Positions 8,211-16,852 of a stretch of 64,000 bases of DNA are shown in pieces (position 1 is the first letter of the stretch; the number at the start of each line of letters is the position of its first letter). This DNA comes from Nocardioides sp. YIM 152315 (GTDB lineage Bacteria; Actinomycetota; Actinomycetes; Propionibacteriales; Nocardioidaceae). The stretch is from contig NZ_JARGER010000048.1 of assembly GCF_029210375.1 (NCBI RefSeq), positions 84,451 through 148,450 of the forward strand. The letters run 5' to 3'. The translations under genes were made by a program, and so were the position numbers. The notes under the pieces are model-generated. The model saw nothing but the letters and a program-made list of their open reading frames with translations. It searched no databases and had not been told where the DNA came from.

Positions 8211-9701
8211 ATGGTGCTGAGATCCGTCTGGTGGGACCGCAACGAGCTACCCGAGGTCGAGCCCGGACGGCTCAGCGGCGAGTGGGACGTCATCGTCGTG
8301 GGCGCCGGGATCACGGGCGTGACCACCGCGGCGCTGCTGGCGCGCGCCGGGCGCTCGGTCGCGCTCGTCGAGGCGCGACGCGTCGGCTCGGGCACCACGG
8401 GCGGCAGCACCGCCAAGGTCAGCATCCAGCAGGGCACCCACTTCTCCCGGATCGCCCGGCGCCACAGGCCGTCGGTGCTGCGGTCCTACGCCGAGGCCAA
8501 TCGCGAGGGCCTCGCCTGGCTCGACCGGTTCTGTCGCGAGCACGACGTCGCGTGCGAGGCCCGGACGTCCTACACCTATGCGACCACCGCCAAGGGACGG
8601 CGCTCCGTCCGCGCCGAGCTCGACGCCCTCCACGCAGGGGGCGTGGCCGAGGCCGCATGGACCGACGGCCCGCCGCTCCCCTTCCAGACGACCGGCGCCG
8701 TGCTCCTCCCCGACCAGCGCCAGGTCGACCCGGTCGCGCTCGTGGCCGCCCTGGCCGCGGACGCACGGCGACACGGCGCCGTCGTGATCGAAGGCGACCG
8801 GGTCCGCCGCGTCCACGGGCGGCACCCCGTCCGGGTCCGGACCGAGCACGGCGGCGCGAGCGCGCGGACGGTCGTCGTGGCGACCAACATGCCCATCCTC
8901 GACCGCGGCGGGTTCTTCGCCCGGGCGACCCCGCAGCGGTCGTACTCGATCGCCTTCCGCACGGACCGGCCGGCCGTCGACGGCATGTTCCTGTCGGCCG
9001 ACGGCCCGACCCGGTCCCTGCGCGACGCCGACGGGGGCCGGCTGCTCCTGGTCGGCGGTGACGGGCACCGCACGGGTGCGGCCACCTCCGAGCAGCAGCA
9101 CCTCGAGTCGCTGCGCGCCTGGACCCACGAGCACTTCCCCGGCGCCGAGGAGACCCGGGCCTGGTCGGCCCAGGACTACGCGCCGGCCTCGGGCCTGCCG
9201 TACGTCGGCCCGCTGCTGCCCGGCGCCGAGCACCTGCTCGTCGCGGGCGGCTACTCCAAATGGGGCTTCACCAACGGGGTGGCCGCCGCGCTGGCCGTCG
9301 CCGGACGGTTGCTCGACGGCCACCAGCCGTGGGCGAGCGTCTTCGACCCGTGGGCGACCCGCCGGCTCACCGGCCTCCCGGGAGCCGCGCTGGCCAACGG
9401 CGAGGTCGGCCTCGAGATGGCCGGCGGCTGGCTGCGTCCGCTGCGCCCACGACCAGGCTCCGGGCCGGCCGAGGGCGCGGGCCGGGTGCGCTACGACCGC
9501 CCGGGGCGGCCCACGGCGGCGGCCCGCGTCGACGGCGTCGAGCGCGACCTGTCGGCGGTCTGCACCCACTTGGGCGGCGTGGTCCGCTGGAACGACGCCG
9601 AGCACAGCTGGGACTGCCCGCTCCACGGCTCCCGGTTCGACGCCGACGGCGCGGTCCTCGAGGGTCCCGCGACCTGCGGGCTGCGGCGGCAACGGTCGTG
9701 A
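8211..9701 (+). CDS. DAO-type FAD oxidoreductase with C-terminal Rieske domain
   Basis: 496 residues. An N-terminal dinucleotide fold (VGAGITGVTTAALLAR) starts a D-amino-acid-oxidase-like domain of about 390 residues. The C-terminal 80 residues hold a Rieske [2Fe-2S] centre with CTHLGG and CPLHGS motifs supplying the Cys/His ligands. This is the YhfW-like architecture, in which electrons may pass between flavin and Rieske cluster; the natural substrate is not known. The ATG at 8211 has GGGGGA about 10 nt upstream and precedes the conserved WWD segment. An in-frame ATG at 8169 would add an unlike 14-residue leader overlapping the terminator region. Confidence 0.85.
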   Translation: MVLRSVWWDRNELPEVEPGRLSGEWDVIVVGAGITGVTTAALLARAGRSVALVEARRVGSGTTGGSTAKVSIQQGTHFSRIARRHRPSVLRSYAEANREGLAWLDRFCREHDVACEARTSYTYATTAKGRRSVRAELDALHAGGVAEAAWTDGPPLPFQTTGAVLLPDQRQVDPVALVAALAADARRHGAVVIEGDRVRRVHGRHPVRVRTEHGGASARTVVVATNMPILDRGGFFARATPQRSYSIAFRTDRPAVDGMFLSADGPTRSLRDADGGRLLLVGGDGHRTGAATSEQQHLESLRAWTHEHFPGAEETRAWSAQDYAPASGLPYVGPLLPGAEHLLVAGGYSKWGFTNGVAAALAVAGRLLDGHQPWASVFDPWATRRLTGLPGAALANGEVGLEMAGGWLRPLRPRPGSGPAEGAGRVRYDRPGRPTAAARVDGVERDLSAVCTHLGGVVRWNDAEHSWDCPLHGSRFDADGAVLEGPATCGLRRQRS

Positions 9702-9747
9702 CGCCGCCGGGCGCCGCGACGTGCGCCGCGACGTGCGCCGGCCCGGG

Positions 9748-10071
9748 CTACAGGTAGAGCCCGGTCGCCTCGTCGCCGACGCGCTCGGCGGCGACGGCGT
9801 GGACGTCGCGCTCGCGCATCACGACGTACAGCTCGCCGTGCACCTCGACCTCGGCCTTGTCGTCGGCGTCGAAGAGCACCCGGTCGCCGACCTCGACGGC
9901 ACGGGCGTGCGGTCCGACGGCGACGACCCTCGACCAGGCGAGCCGGCGGGCGCCCATCGCGGCCGTGGCCGGGATGACGATGCCGCCGGAGGAGCGGCGC
10001 TCGCCGGAATCCTTGTCGAGCTCGACGAGGATCCGGTCGTGCAGCATCTTGATCGGGGTCTTGCTGGTCAC
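9748..10071 (-). CDS. GroES-like co-chaperonin family protein
   Basis: About 107 residues with the Cpn10 fold signature. The segment HDRILVELD is followed by the mobile-loop region (GERRSSGGIVIP) and the barrel segment VGDRVLFD. No groEL gene is beside it, and it diverges from canonical GroES, ending in EATGLYL. Such solitary GroES paralogues are common in actinobacteria and their role is unknown. GTG at 10071 is chosen; GTG at 10077 is also possible. It lies 14 nt downstream of the DUF3618 gene and probably shares its mRNA. Confidence 0.75.
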   Translation of the reverse strand: MTSKTPIKMLHDRILVELDKDSGERRSSGGIVIPATAAMGARRLAWSRVVAVGPHARAVEVGDRVLFDADDKAEVEVHGELYVVMRERDVHAVAAERVGDEATGLYL

Positions 10072-10085
10072 CTGCACATCACCGG

Positions 10086-10340
10086 TCAGCTGACGACCTT
10101 CCGGACGACCACGAACAGCGCCACGACCCCGACCACGCCGCCGGCGACCGCGAGGATGTTGCCGGTGCGGGGCTGACCGGTGCGCGTGTCGACGAAGTGC
10201 GCCTTGATGCTGCTCACCTCGCGGCTCACGATGGTCTTCGGGTGCGCGCGGTAGAGGAGCTGGTCGATCGTCGTCGCCAGGCGCTCCCTGGTCTGCTCGA
10301 TCTCGTGCTCGAGCGCGGACAGCTGCTGGTCCTGGCCCAC
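10086..10340 (-). CDS. DUF3618 small membrane protein
   Basis: 84 residues. The N-terminal helix carries the DUF3618 signature (IEQTRERLATTIDQL), followed by a basic linker and one C-terminal membrane helix (about 62-81, NILAVAGGVVGVVALFVVV). It starts with GTG at 10340 after a GGAG-containing leader. The function of DUF3618 is unknown; many actinobacteria carry it next to other small envelope proteins. It appears to form an operon with the GroES-like gene. Confidence 0.8.
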   Translation of the reverse strand: MGQDQQLSALEHEIEQTRERLATTIDQLLYRAHPKTIVSREVSSIKAHFVDTRTGQPRTGNILAVAGGVVGVVALFVVVRKVVS

Positions 10341-10408
10341 CTGGTCTCCTCAAGTCCTGACGGCGTCGTGCGTCGCGTGGAAACGCTACCAACCAGCAGG
10401 TACCCGCA

Positions 10409-11154
<746 letters not shown>

Positions 11155-11158
<4 letters not shown>

Positions 11159-11823
11159 CGCGGCATTCTCCCGGTGTAGCCCCGGGAGAGCATCGCCAGG
11201 TGCACTCGCTCACCGCGCTCGTAGGACCGGATGAACAGCGCACCCGCCGAGCGCGCGAGCACCGGCCAGTGCCTGGGGTTGCGGGCGGAGAAGCCGCGCG
11301 ACTCCCGAGCGACCTTCATCCGCCTCATCTCGTCGGTGACGACGTCGAGGTAGCGGACCATGAACGCCATGATCTGCACGAGCTGCTGCGGCAGCCGCAG
11401 CCGCTCGAGCCCGACGAGCAGGTCCTGGGGCTCGGTGGTCGCCGCGAGAGTGAGGCTGGCGAGCACGCCGAGCGTGCCCTTGACCAGCAACGCGATGCCG
11501 GCCTCGAGGCCGTGCTGGCTGACGCTGACGCCGAGCACCTCGGTCTGCGGCCCGGTGGCGACGAACGGCAGCAGCACCGCGAAGAGGACGAACGGCACCT
11601 CGACGACCGTGCGCTTGAGCAGGTACGTCGGGGGCACGCGGCTCACCCCGACCACGACGATCAGCGCGGCGAGGTAGACCGCGAACGCGGCGTACCAGTC
11701 CCGCGGCGTCGCCACCACCACGAGCATGAACCCCAGCAGCGCGAGGACCTTCAGGTGCGCCGGGGCGCGGTGGACCGGCGAGTGACCGTGGAAGTGCAGC
11801 GTGTGGCCGTGACCGGCGCCCAT
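11155..11823 (-). CDS. cbiQ: Nickel/cobalt ECF transporter T-component
   Basis: 222 residues, about five membrane segments, with the family coupling-helix motif ARESRGF and a second Arg-containing segment (MLSRGY) that contacts the ATPase. The N-terminus is His-rich (HGHTLHFHGH, residues 5-14), which may bind metal; this is visible but its role is inferred. The ATG overlaps the preceding stop as TGATG. It is the transmembrane coupling protein of the ECF module. Confidence 0.9.
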
Positions 11824-12167
11824 CAGTCCACCGGCTCGTGCTCCCGGTCGGTCGACCTGTCGGACGCAGGCGTCCGCCGGCGCACGACGTAGACGAGCCC
11901 GGCACCGAGCGCCAGCACGACGACGACTCCCACCACGCCGGCGAGCCCGCCGGAGAGGCGCTCGTTGCCCACGTCCTTGGTGGCGTATCCCGCGAACGGG
12001 CTGTCCTTCGACCCGTGCGCGGTCTCGGTGTCGGCGAAGCCCTTGTCCTCGGAGACCTTCGTCAGGCCGTCGGGTGATCCGGACGCGTAGAAGCTGACGA
12101 TGCCGGCGAGGACGAGCGCGGCGACACCGACGCCGACGAGGACCCACTTGGTCGGCACGTTCTTCAT
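11823..12167 (-). CDS. PDGLE-domain protein (CbiN-like subunit)
   Basis: 114 residues with two membrane helices, near the N-terminus (about 8-27) and C-terminus (about 76-96), joined by an extracytoplasmic loop. The loop includes the segment SPDGLTKVSEDKGF, which matches the PDGLE domain. In many nickel/cobalt ECF systems a PDGLE or CbiN protein assists the CbiM substrate component. Overlaps cbiM by 4 bp and cbiQ by 1 bp. Confidence 0.85.
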   Translation of the reverse strand: MKNVPTKWVLVGVGVAALVLAGIVSFYASGSPDGLTKVSEDKGFADTETAHGSKDSPFAGYATKDVGNERLSGGLAGVVGVVVVLALGAGLVYVVRRRTPASDRSTDREHEPVD

Positions 12168-12871
12168 GCGGAGGCTCCCGTCGTCTTCGTCGCGGTGCTG
12201 CGGATCTCGAGCTCGCGGCGCGCCAGGATCGGGCGGGCGCCGTACACCAGGTCGGGGCGCACGGCGAGGATGGCACCGACGGCGAGGAAGGTGATGATCC
12301 CCTCGCCGATGCCGATGAGCACGTGCACGCCGACCATCGCGGTCGCCAGCGTGTCGAGCGGGATGTCGGCGGTGCCGCCCGCGGCGTACAGCAGCACGAA
12401 GAGCAGCGACGCCACCGGGACCGAGACGAACGCGCCGATGCCGGCCTGGATCGCCGTCAGCGAGAGCCGCTTGGGCATCACGAGCTGGAGACCCTTGAAG
12501 ACCAGCCAGCCGACGGCGACGGTCGTGATGCCCATCAGGGTGATGTTGGTGCCGAGCGCCGTGATGCCACCGTCGGCGAAGAGCAGGCACTGCACGATGA
12601 AGACGACGCTCAGGCAGAGCAGGCCCGTCCACGGACCGACCAGCACGGCCGCGAGCGCGCCGCCCATCAGGTGGCCGCTGGTGCCGGCGCCGACGGGGAA
12701 GTTGAGCATCTGCACGGCGAACACGAAGGCGGCGACCAGCCCGGCCATCGGGGCGGTGCGGTCGTCGAGCTCCTTGCGAGCCTTGACCAGCGCGACGCCG
12801 ACCGCGGCCGCGGCGACCACGCCGGTCGCCACGGAGGTGGGTGCGTCGAGGAAGCCGTCGGGGACGTGCAT
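12164..12871 (-). CDS. cbiM: Nickel/cobalt ECF substrate-binding component
   Basis: 235 residues, seven hydrophobic segments. It begins MHVPDGF, in which the amino group of M1 and H2 ligate the metal in CbiM/NikM structures, and H67 (SGHLMGG) supplies the known third ligand side chain. Exact processing to this N-terminus matters, and the ATG at 12871 gives it directly. Cobalt or nickel cannot be told from these residues. No cobalamin riboswitch is seen upstream and no cobalamin gene is nearby, while a Nur-like box is present, so nickel is favoured by inference. Confidence 0.92.
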   Translation of the reverse strand: MHVPDGFLDAPTSVATGVVAAAAVGVALVKARKELDDRTAPMAGLVAAFVFAVQMLNFPVGAGTSGHLMGGALAAVLVGPWTGLLCLSVVFIVQCLLFADGGITALGTNITLMGITTVAVGWLVFKGLQLVMPKRLSLTAIQAGIGAFVSVPVASLLFVLLYAAGGTADIPLDTLATAMVGVHVLIGIGEGIITFLAVGAILAVRPDLVYGARPILARRELEIRSTATKTTGASA

Positions 12872-12929
12872 GTGCGCTCCTGTCGGCGGGATAGGTTTGC
12901 GGGGCCGAGTTCGTGCCCAGCCTACGTTA

Positions 12930-12946
12930 TTGCACATCGTTTGCGA
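12930..12946. promoter_or_regulatory. Nur-like box between cbiM and bcp
   Basis: TTGCAC-N5-TTGCGA, two hexamers with an 11-bp period. The Nur box described in Streptomyces is tTGCaa-N5-ttGCAA, so the arrangement fits and four to five bases of each hexamer match. It sits in the 90-bp divergent region between cbiM and bcp. Confidence 0.4.
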
Positions 12947-12961
12947 CAAGGAGTCCGCACC

Positions 12962-13453
12962 GTGACCGAGCGCCTCTCCCCCGGCGACACCGCCCCCGAG
13001 TTCACGCTGACCGACGACAGCGGCGCCGAGGTCGCCCTGGGCGACTTCCTCGGCCGCAAGGTGATCGTCTACTTCTACCCGGCGGCGATGACCCCCGGCT
13101 GCACCAAGCAGGCCTGCGACTTCACCGACACGCTCGACTCGTTCCGGACCGAGGGCTACGAGGTCGTCGGCATCTCGCCCGACAAGCCCGAGAAGCTCGC
13201 GAAGTTCCGGGCCCGCGACGGGCTCACGATCACCCTGCTGTCGGACCCGGACAAGACCGTGCTGAAGGAGTACGGCGCGTACGGCGAGAAGAAGCTCTAC
13301 GGCAAGACCGTCGAAGGAGTCATCCGCTCGACGGTCGTCGTCGACGAGGACGGCAAGGTCTTCCTCGCGCAGTACAACGTCAAGGCCACCGGCCACGTCG
13401 CCAAGCTCCGCAAGGACCTCGAGCTCAACCTCGCCGACGAGGAGCCGCGCTGA
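12962..13453 (+). CDS. bcp: Thioredoxin-dependent thiol peroxidase (Bcp/PrxQ)
   Basis: 163 residues. Peroxiredoxin that reduces peroxides, using peroxidatic C47 in the segment PGCTKQAC and resolving C52, the Cys-x4-Cys pair of the Bcp/PrxQ class. AAGGAG lies 8 nt before the GTG start. The gene is divergent from the metal transporter operon and ends 36 bp before tRNA-Leu. Confidence 0.95.
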   Translation: MTERLSPGDTAPEFTLTDDSGAEVALGDFLGRKVIVYFYPAAMTPGCTKQACDFTDTLDSFRTEGYEVVGISPDKPEKLAKFRARDGLTITLLSDPDKTVLKEYGAYGEKKLYGKTVEGVIRSTVVVDEDGKVFLAQYNVKATGHVAKLRKDLELNLADEEPR

Positions 13454-13479
13454 CTCCTCGGTCGGCGCGGAACTAGGCT
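13450..13479 (+). promoter_or_regulatory. Promoter of tRNA-Leu
   Basis: CTGACT at 13450-13455 and TAGGCT at 13474-13479 with an 18-bp spacer. The -10 ends 10 nt before the tRNA 5' end. The -35 overlaps the bcp stop codon. Confidence 0.5.
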
Positions 13480-13489
13480 GACGCTGCTC

Positions 13490-13571
13490 GCCGAAGTGGT
13501 GGAACAGGCAGACACGCGGCACTTAGGATGCCGTGCCTTCGGGCGTGGGGGTTCAAGTCCCCCCTTCGGCA
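13490..13571 (+). tRNA. tRNA-Leu (UAG)
   Basis: Class II tRNA of 82 nt. Acceptor GCCGAAG (13490-13496) pairs with CTTCGGC (13564-13570), allowing one G-T. The anticodon arm CGGCA-CTTAGGA-TGCCG gives anticodon TAG. A long variable arm (GTGCCTTCGGGCGT region) is present, and the T arm is GGGGG-TTCAAGT-CCCCC. Discriminator A; no encoded CCA. Confidence 0.96.
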
Positions 13572-13879
13572 CCCGTCCGGACGCGGCGGGGTACGTCGCC
13601 GACGTCGGCCTGGCGGCTGCTCTCTTCTGCGCGGTCTCGCTCGTCACCGGATACGTCGTCCCGAAGGTCGCGGGCGTCCCGAAGTCACAGGCCGTCGCGT
13701 CGTCGATGGAGATCGGGGTGCACAACGCGACGCTGGCGATCTACGTCGCCGTCGAGGTCCTCGACAGCACCAGGATCTCGGTGCCGGCCCCGGTCTACTC
13801 GATCTTCATGTTCGCGTTCGCGACCATCTGGGGCCTCGTGCTCACCCGGCGACTGGTGCGCGCGCCTCAGGCGGTCTGA
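13572..13879 (+). pseudogene. C-terminal remnant of a BASS (bile acid:sodium symporter) family transporter
   Basis: The open frame that emerges from the 3' end of tRNA-Leu encodes about 95 residues resembling the last three membrane helices of SBF/BASS transporters. A conserved EIGVHNATLAI segment is followed by a hydrophobic helix and a short basic tail ending in a stop at 13879. Full-length members are about 290-330 residues, so roughly two thirds is missing and the preceding DNA is an intact tRNA and bcp. The frame is still free of stops. No start codon with a ribosome site is evident. Its 3' end overlaps the end of convergent rdgB by 13 bp. Confidence 0.75.
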
Positions 13880-14496
13880 CCCTCGGTCTCACCGAGGATC
13901 CGGGCGACGATCGGCGCCATCCGCCGCAGCGCCCAGCCGCGGTGGGAGATGGCGTCCTTGTCCTCGCGCGACAGCTCGGCCGTGGTCATCCCGGGCCGGT
14001 CGTCGGCCTCGAACAGCACGTCGTACCCGAAGCCACCGGCGCCCCGACACTCCCGGATCACCCGACCGGGCATGACGCCGGAGGCGCACTCCTCCCCGTC
14101 GTGGCCCTCGGCGTGCACGAACGCGACCGCACACATGAAGTGGGCGCAGCGACGCTCGTCCGGCACGTCGGCGAGCTGGGCGAGCAGCAGCCGGTTGTTG
14201 CGGGCATCGTCCTTCGGCGGGCCCGACCACCGGGCCGACAGCACGCCCGGCATGCCGTTGAGCGCGTCGACGCACAGCCCGCTGTCGTCGGCGAGCGACG
14301 GCAGCCCGGTGGCGGCGAACCCGGCTCGCGCCTTGAGCAGCGCGTTGCCCTCGAACGTCGCCCGGTCCTCGACCGGCTCGTCGTAACCCTCGACGTCGTC
14401 GATGCCGAGCACCTCGATGTCGGGAGCGTGCTCGCGGAGGATCCGCGCCATCTCCTCGATCTTCTTGCGGTTGCGCGAGGCGAGGAAGACCTTCAC
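13867..14496 (-). CDS. rdgB: XTP/dITP diphosphatase (RdgB/HAM1 family)
   Basis: 209 residues. Hydrolyses non-canonical purine triphosphates (ITP, XTP, dITP) to monophosphates so that they are not incorporated into nucleic acids. The family N-terminus (VFLASRNRKKIEEM) is present with the substrate-binding S/R residues, along with LADDSGLCVDAL, the GVLSARWSG segment and the C-terminal SHRGWALRRM. The start overlaps the rph stop by 4 bp (ATGA-type), the usual actinobacterial rph-rdgB operon. Confidence 0.96.
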   Translation of the reverse strand: MKVFLASRNRKKIEEMARILREHAPDIEVLGIDDVEGYDEPVEDRATFEGNALLKARAGFAATGLPSLADDSGLCVDALNGMPGVLSARWSGPPKDDARNNRLLLAQLADVPDERRCAHFMCAVAFVHAEGHDGEECASGVMPGRVIRECRGAGGFGYDVLFEADDRPGMTTAELSREDKDAISHRGWALRRMAPIVARILGETEGQTA

Positions 14497-15218
14497 CGCG
14501 CCAGCGCCTCCTCCTGGAGCCGCGTCAGGTCGGCGCAGCCCTTCTCGGCGAGCGCGAGCAGCGCGTCGAGCTCGGACCGGTCGAAGGCCACTCCCTCCGC
14601 GGTGCCCTGGACCTCGACGAACTTGCCGTCGCCGGTCATCACGACGTTCATGTCGGTCCCGGCGCGGACGTCCTCGACGTAGGGCAGGTCGAGGCGGGGC
14701 GCGCCGTCGACGATACCCACGCTGACTGCCGCGACCGAGCCCGTGAGCGGCTCGCCGGCGAGCGCCCCGGTGGCACGCAGGTGCGCGACGGCGTCCGCCA
14801 GCGCGACGTACGCCCCGGTGATCGCGGCGGTGCGGGTGCCGCCGTCGGCCTGGAGCACGTCGCAGTCGAGCTGGATGGTGTTCTCACCGAGCGCCTTGTA
14901 GTCGACGACCGCACGCAGCGAGCGGCCGATCAGTCGGCTGATCTCGTGGGTGCGGCCGCCGATCCGGCCCTTGACCGACTCCCGCTCCGAGCGGGTGTTG
15001 GTGGAGGCGGGGAGCATCGCGTACTCCGCCGTCACCCACCCCAGGCCGGAGCCCTTCCGCCAGCGCGGGACCCCCTCCGAGGCCGACGCGGCGCAGAGCA
15101 CCTTGGTGCGGCCGAACTCGACCAGCACGGAGCCGGCGGCGTGGTCGAGCCAGTGGCGCGTGATCGTGATCGGCCGCAGCTCGTCGTCGGCGCGGCCGTC
15201 CTCGCGGGAAGATCTCAT
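14493..15218 (-). CDS. rph: Ribonuclease PH
   Basis: 241 residues. Phosphorolytic 3'-5' exoribonuclease that trims tRNA 3' ends. Recognisable segments are the N-terminal FGRTKVLCAAS, the RSERESVKGRIGGRTHEISRLIGR region in about residues 75-100 (phosphate-binding Arg residues), IQLDCDVLQADGGTR, and the later GTDMNVVMTG block with the acidic catalytic residue. The length is typical. A TAGGGT box lies 6 nt before the ATG. Forms an operon with rdgB. Confidence 0.97.
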   Translation of the reverse strand: MRSSREDGRADDELRPITITRHWLDHAAGSVLVEFGRTKVLCAASASEGVPRWRKGSGLGWVTAEYAMLPASTNTRSERESVKGRIGGRTHEISRLIGRSLRAVVDYKALGENTIQLDCDVLQADGGTRTAAITGAYVALADAVAHLRATGALAGEPLTGSVAAVSVGIVDGAPRLDLPYVEDVRAGTDMNVVMTGDGKFVEVQGTAEGVAFDRSELDALLALAEKGCADLTRLQEEALAR

Positions 15219-15224
15219 GGGACA

Positions 15225-15230
15225 ACCCTA
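15225..15230 (-). promoter_or_regulatory. -10 box of rph (leaderless)
   Basis: On the minus strand TAGGGT ends 6 nt before the rph ATG. Confidence 0.5.
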
Positions 15231-15237
15231 GGGCCGC

Positions 15238-16041
15238 TCACTTCACCTCGGCCCGCAGCACCCGCCAGATGCCGAACGCGAGCGGCAGACCCAGCCAGAC
15301 GACTCCCGACACGACCAGGTTCGCCCAGTCCTCGCCGGAGCTCGACCACTCCCAGATCGCGTTCTGCGCCGACTGGAAGTCCAGCCACGGCCGCAGGTCG
15401 CCGAACCAGCCGACCAGCTGCGCGCCGAGCTCGAACAGGCCGGGCAGCACCCACTTGTAGACGAAGAACACCACGATCGCCGCGGGGGTGTTGAGCAGCA
15501 GCGCCGCGAGGGCGAAGCCGCCGAGCATCGCCAGGACCTGCGTGAGGAGGAACGCCCAGAAGTCGGACCAGCCGAAGGTCCAGTCGGCGCTGCCCTCGAT
15601 CACGCCGTAGAGCGCGTTGCACACCGCGCCGATCACGATCGACACCGCCACGGTGGCCAGCGTCAGGAGCACGCCGACGAGGGCCTTCGCCGCGATGACG
15701 AGCGGGCGCCGCGGCTCGAGGGCGAACGTCACCATCGCGGTGCGCTGCGACCACTCCGTGGTCAGCACCATGATGCCGAGGACCGGCAGCAGGAACGACG
15801 TGAGGAAGGCGGCCACGGCGACGAAGTCGCCGAGGGCGATCGACTCGTCCTGGGTCGTGACGACCGCGAGCACGATGATCTCGGCGGCCAGCACGATCAG
15901 GCCGATGACGGCGAGCAGCCAGAAGCCGGCGCGGGTGTCGTAGGACTTGCGCAGCTCGACGCGCACCAGACGCCAGAAGGGCGTCGGACTGGTGGAGGAG
16001 ATGTCGATGGCGTGCCCGAGGTGGTGCGCGTCCGCGACCAT
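15238..16041 (-). CDS. ABC-2 type exporter permease (second paralogue)
   Basis: 267 residues with six hydrophobic segments and the ABC-2 permease layout: a first helix after an amphipathic N-terminus, then a conserved cytoplasmic segment EWSQRTAMVTFALEPRRP. It is clearly paralogous to the permease at 16043 (the same block recurs there with one substitution). It ends in the same RVLRAEVK tail. The two permeases probably form a heterodimer driven by the ATPase at 16849. Cargo is unknown. Confidence 0.85.
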   Translation of the reverse strand: MVADAHHLGHAIDISSTSPTPFWRLVRVELRKSYDTRAGFWLLAVIGLIVLAAEIIVLAVVTTQDESIALGDFVAVAAFLTSFLLPVLGIMVLTTEWSQRTAMVTFALEPRRPLVIAAKALVGVLLTLATVAVSIVIGAVCNALYGVIEGSADWTFGWSDFWAFLLTQVLAMLGGFALAALLLNTPAAIVVFFVYKWVLPGLFELGAQLVGWFGDLRPWLDFQSAQNAIWEWSSSGEDWANLVVSGVVWLGLPLAFGIWRVLRAEVK

Positions 16042-16042
16042 C

Positions 16043-16852
16043 TCACTTCACCTCCGCGCGGAGCACCCGCCAGAGGCCGATCGCGAGCGGGATGACCAGC
16101 CAGATGAAGCCGGACACCGCGAACTGGGCCCAGTCCTCGCCGGTCATCGACGCGTCGATCAGCGGCGTCTGGGCGTCGGCGAAGTCGATCCACGGCTGCA
16201 GGTCCTCGAACCACCCGATCAGGGCGGCGCCGATGCCGAAGATCGTCGGCAGGACGAACGAGTAGACCATGAACAGCACGATCGCGGCCGGCGAGCTCAG
16301 CAACAGGGCCGCGAATGCGAAGCCGGTCAGCATCCCGACGACCTGGAAGAGCACGAAGGACAGCGTCTGGAGGACGCTGACGTCCCACTCGACCGCGAAG
16401 TCGGACAGCGCACCGTAGACCAGGTTGCAGACGAGGGCGAGCACGAGCGCCACGACCACGGCGACGACCGCCAGGGCGACACCCACCGCCAGCTTGGCGG
16501 CGATCACCCGCGGACGCCGCGGCTCGAGCGAGAACGTCACCATCGCGGTGCGCTGGCTCCACTCGCTGGTGAGCAGCAGGATGCCGATGACCGGCAGCAG
16601 GAGCGCGATCGAGAAGTTCGTCGACGTCAGGAAGTCGTTGTAGGTCAGCTCGAGGTCCTGGGCGACCGCCACGATGAGCTGGATGACCATCACCAGCCCG
16701 GTCAGGGCGGCGGTGGAGATCAGGAGCCAGGAGCCCGCGCGGGTGTCCCACGTCTTGCGCAGTTCCGTCGTGACGAGGCGGGAGAACGGCGTCGGTGCGG
16801 TGCCCGAGACGTCGAGCGTCGGCACGGAGGCAGCGGCGGTCGGGGTGCTCAT
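16043..16852 (-). CDS. ABC-2 type exporter permease (first paralogue)
   Basis: 269 residues, six hydrophobic segments, same topology as its downstream neighbour. The block EWSQRTAMVTFSLEPRRP and the final RVLRAEVK are shared, so a tandem duplication is likely. The ATG overlaps the ATPase stop by 4 bp and only one base separates it from the next gene, so the three genes form a tight operon. Confidence 0.85.
   Translation of the reverse strand: MSTPTAAASVPTLDVSGTAPTPFSRLVTTELRKTWDTRAGSWLLISTAALTGLVMVIQLIVAVAQDLELTYNDFLTSTNFSIALLLPVIGILLLTSEWSQRTAMVTFSLEPRRPRVIAAKLAVGVALAVVAVVVALVLALVCNLVYGALSDFAVEWDVSVLQTLSFVLFQVVGMLTGFAFAALLLSSPAAIVLFMVYSFVLPTIFGIGAALIGWFEDLQPWIDFADAQTPLIDASMTGEDWAQFAVSGFIWLVIPLAIGLWRVLRAEVK

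Noticed and set aside
12872..12961. Possible cobalamin riboswitch upstream of cbiM.
   Set aside because: The gap is about 90 bp, too short for a B12 riboswitch, and shows no B12-box-like sequence.
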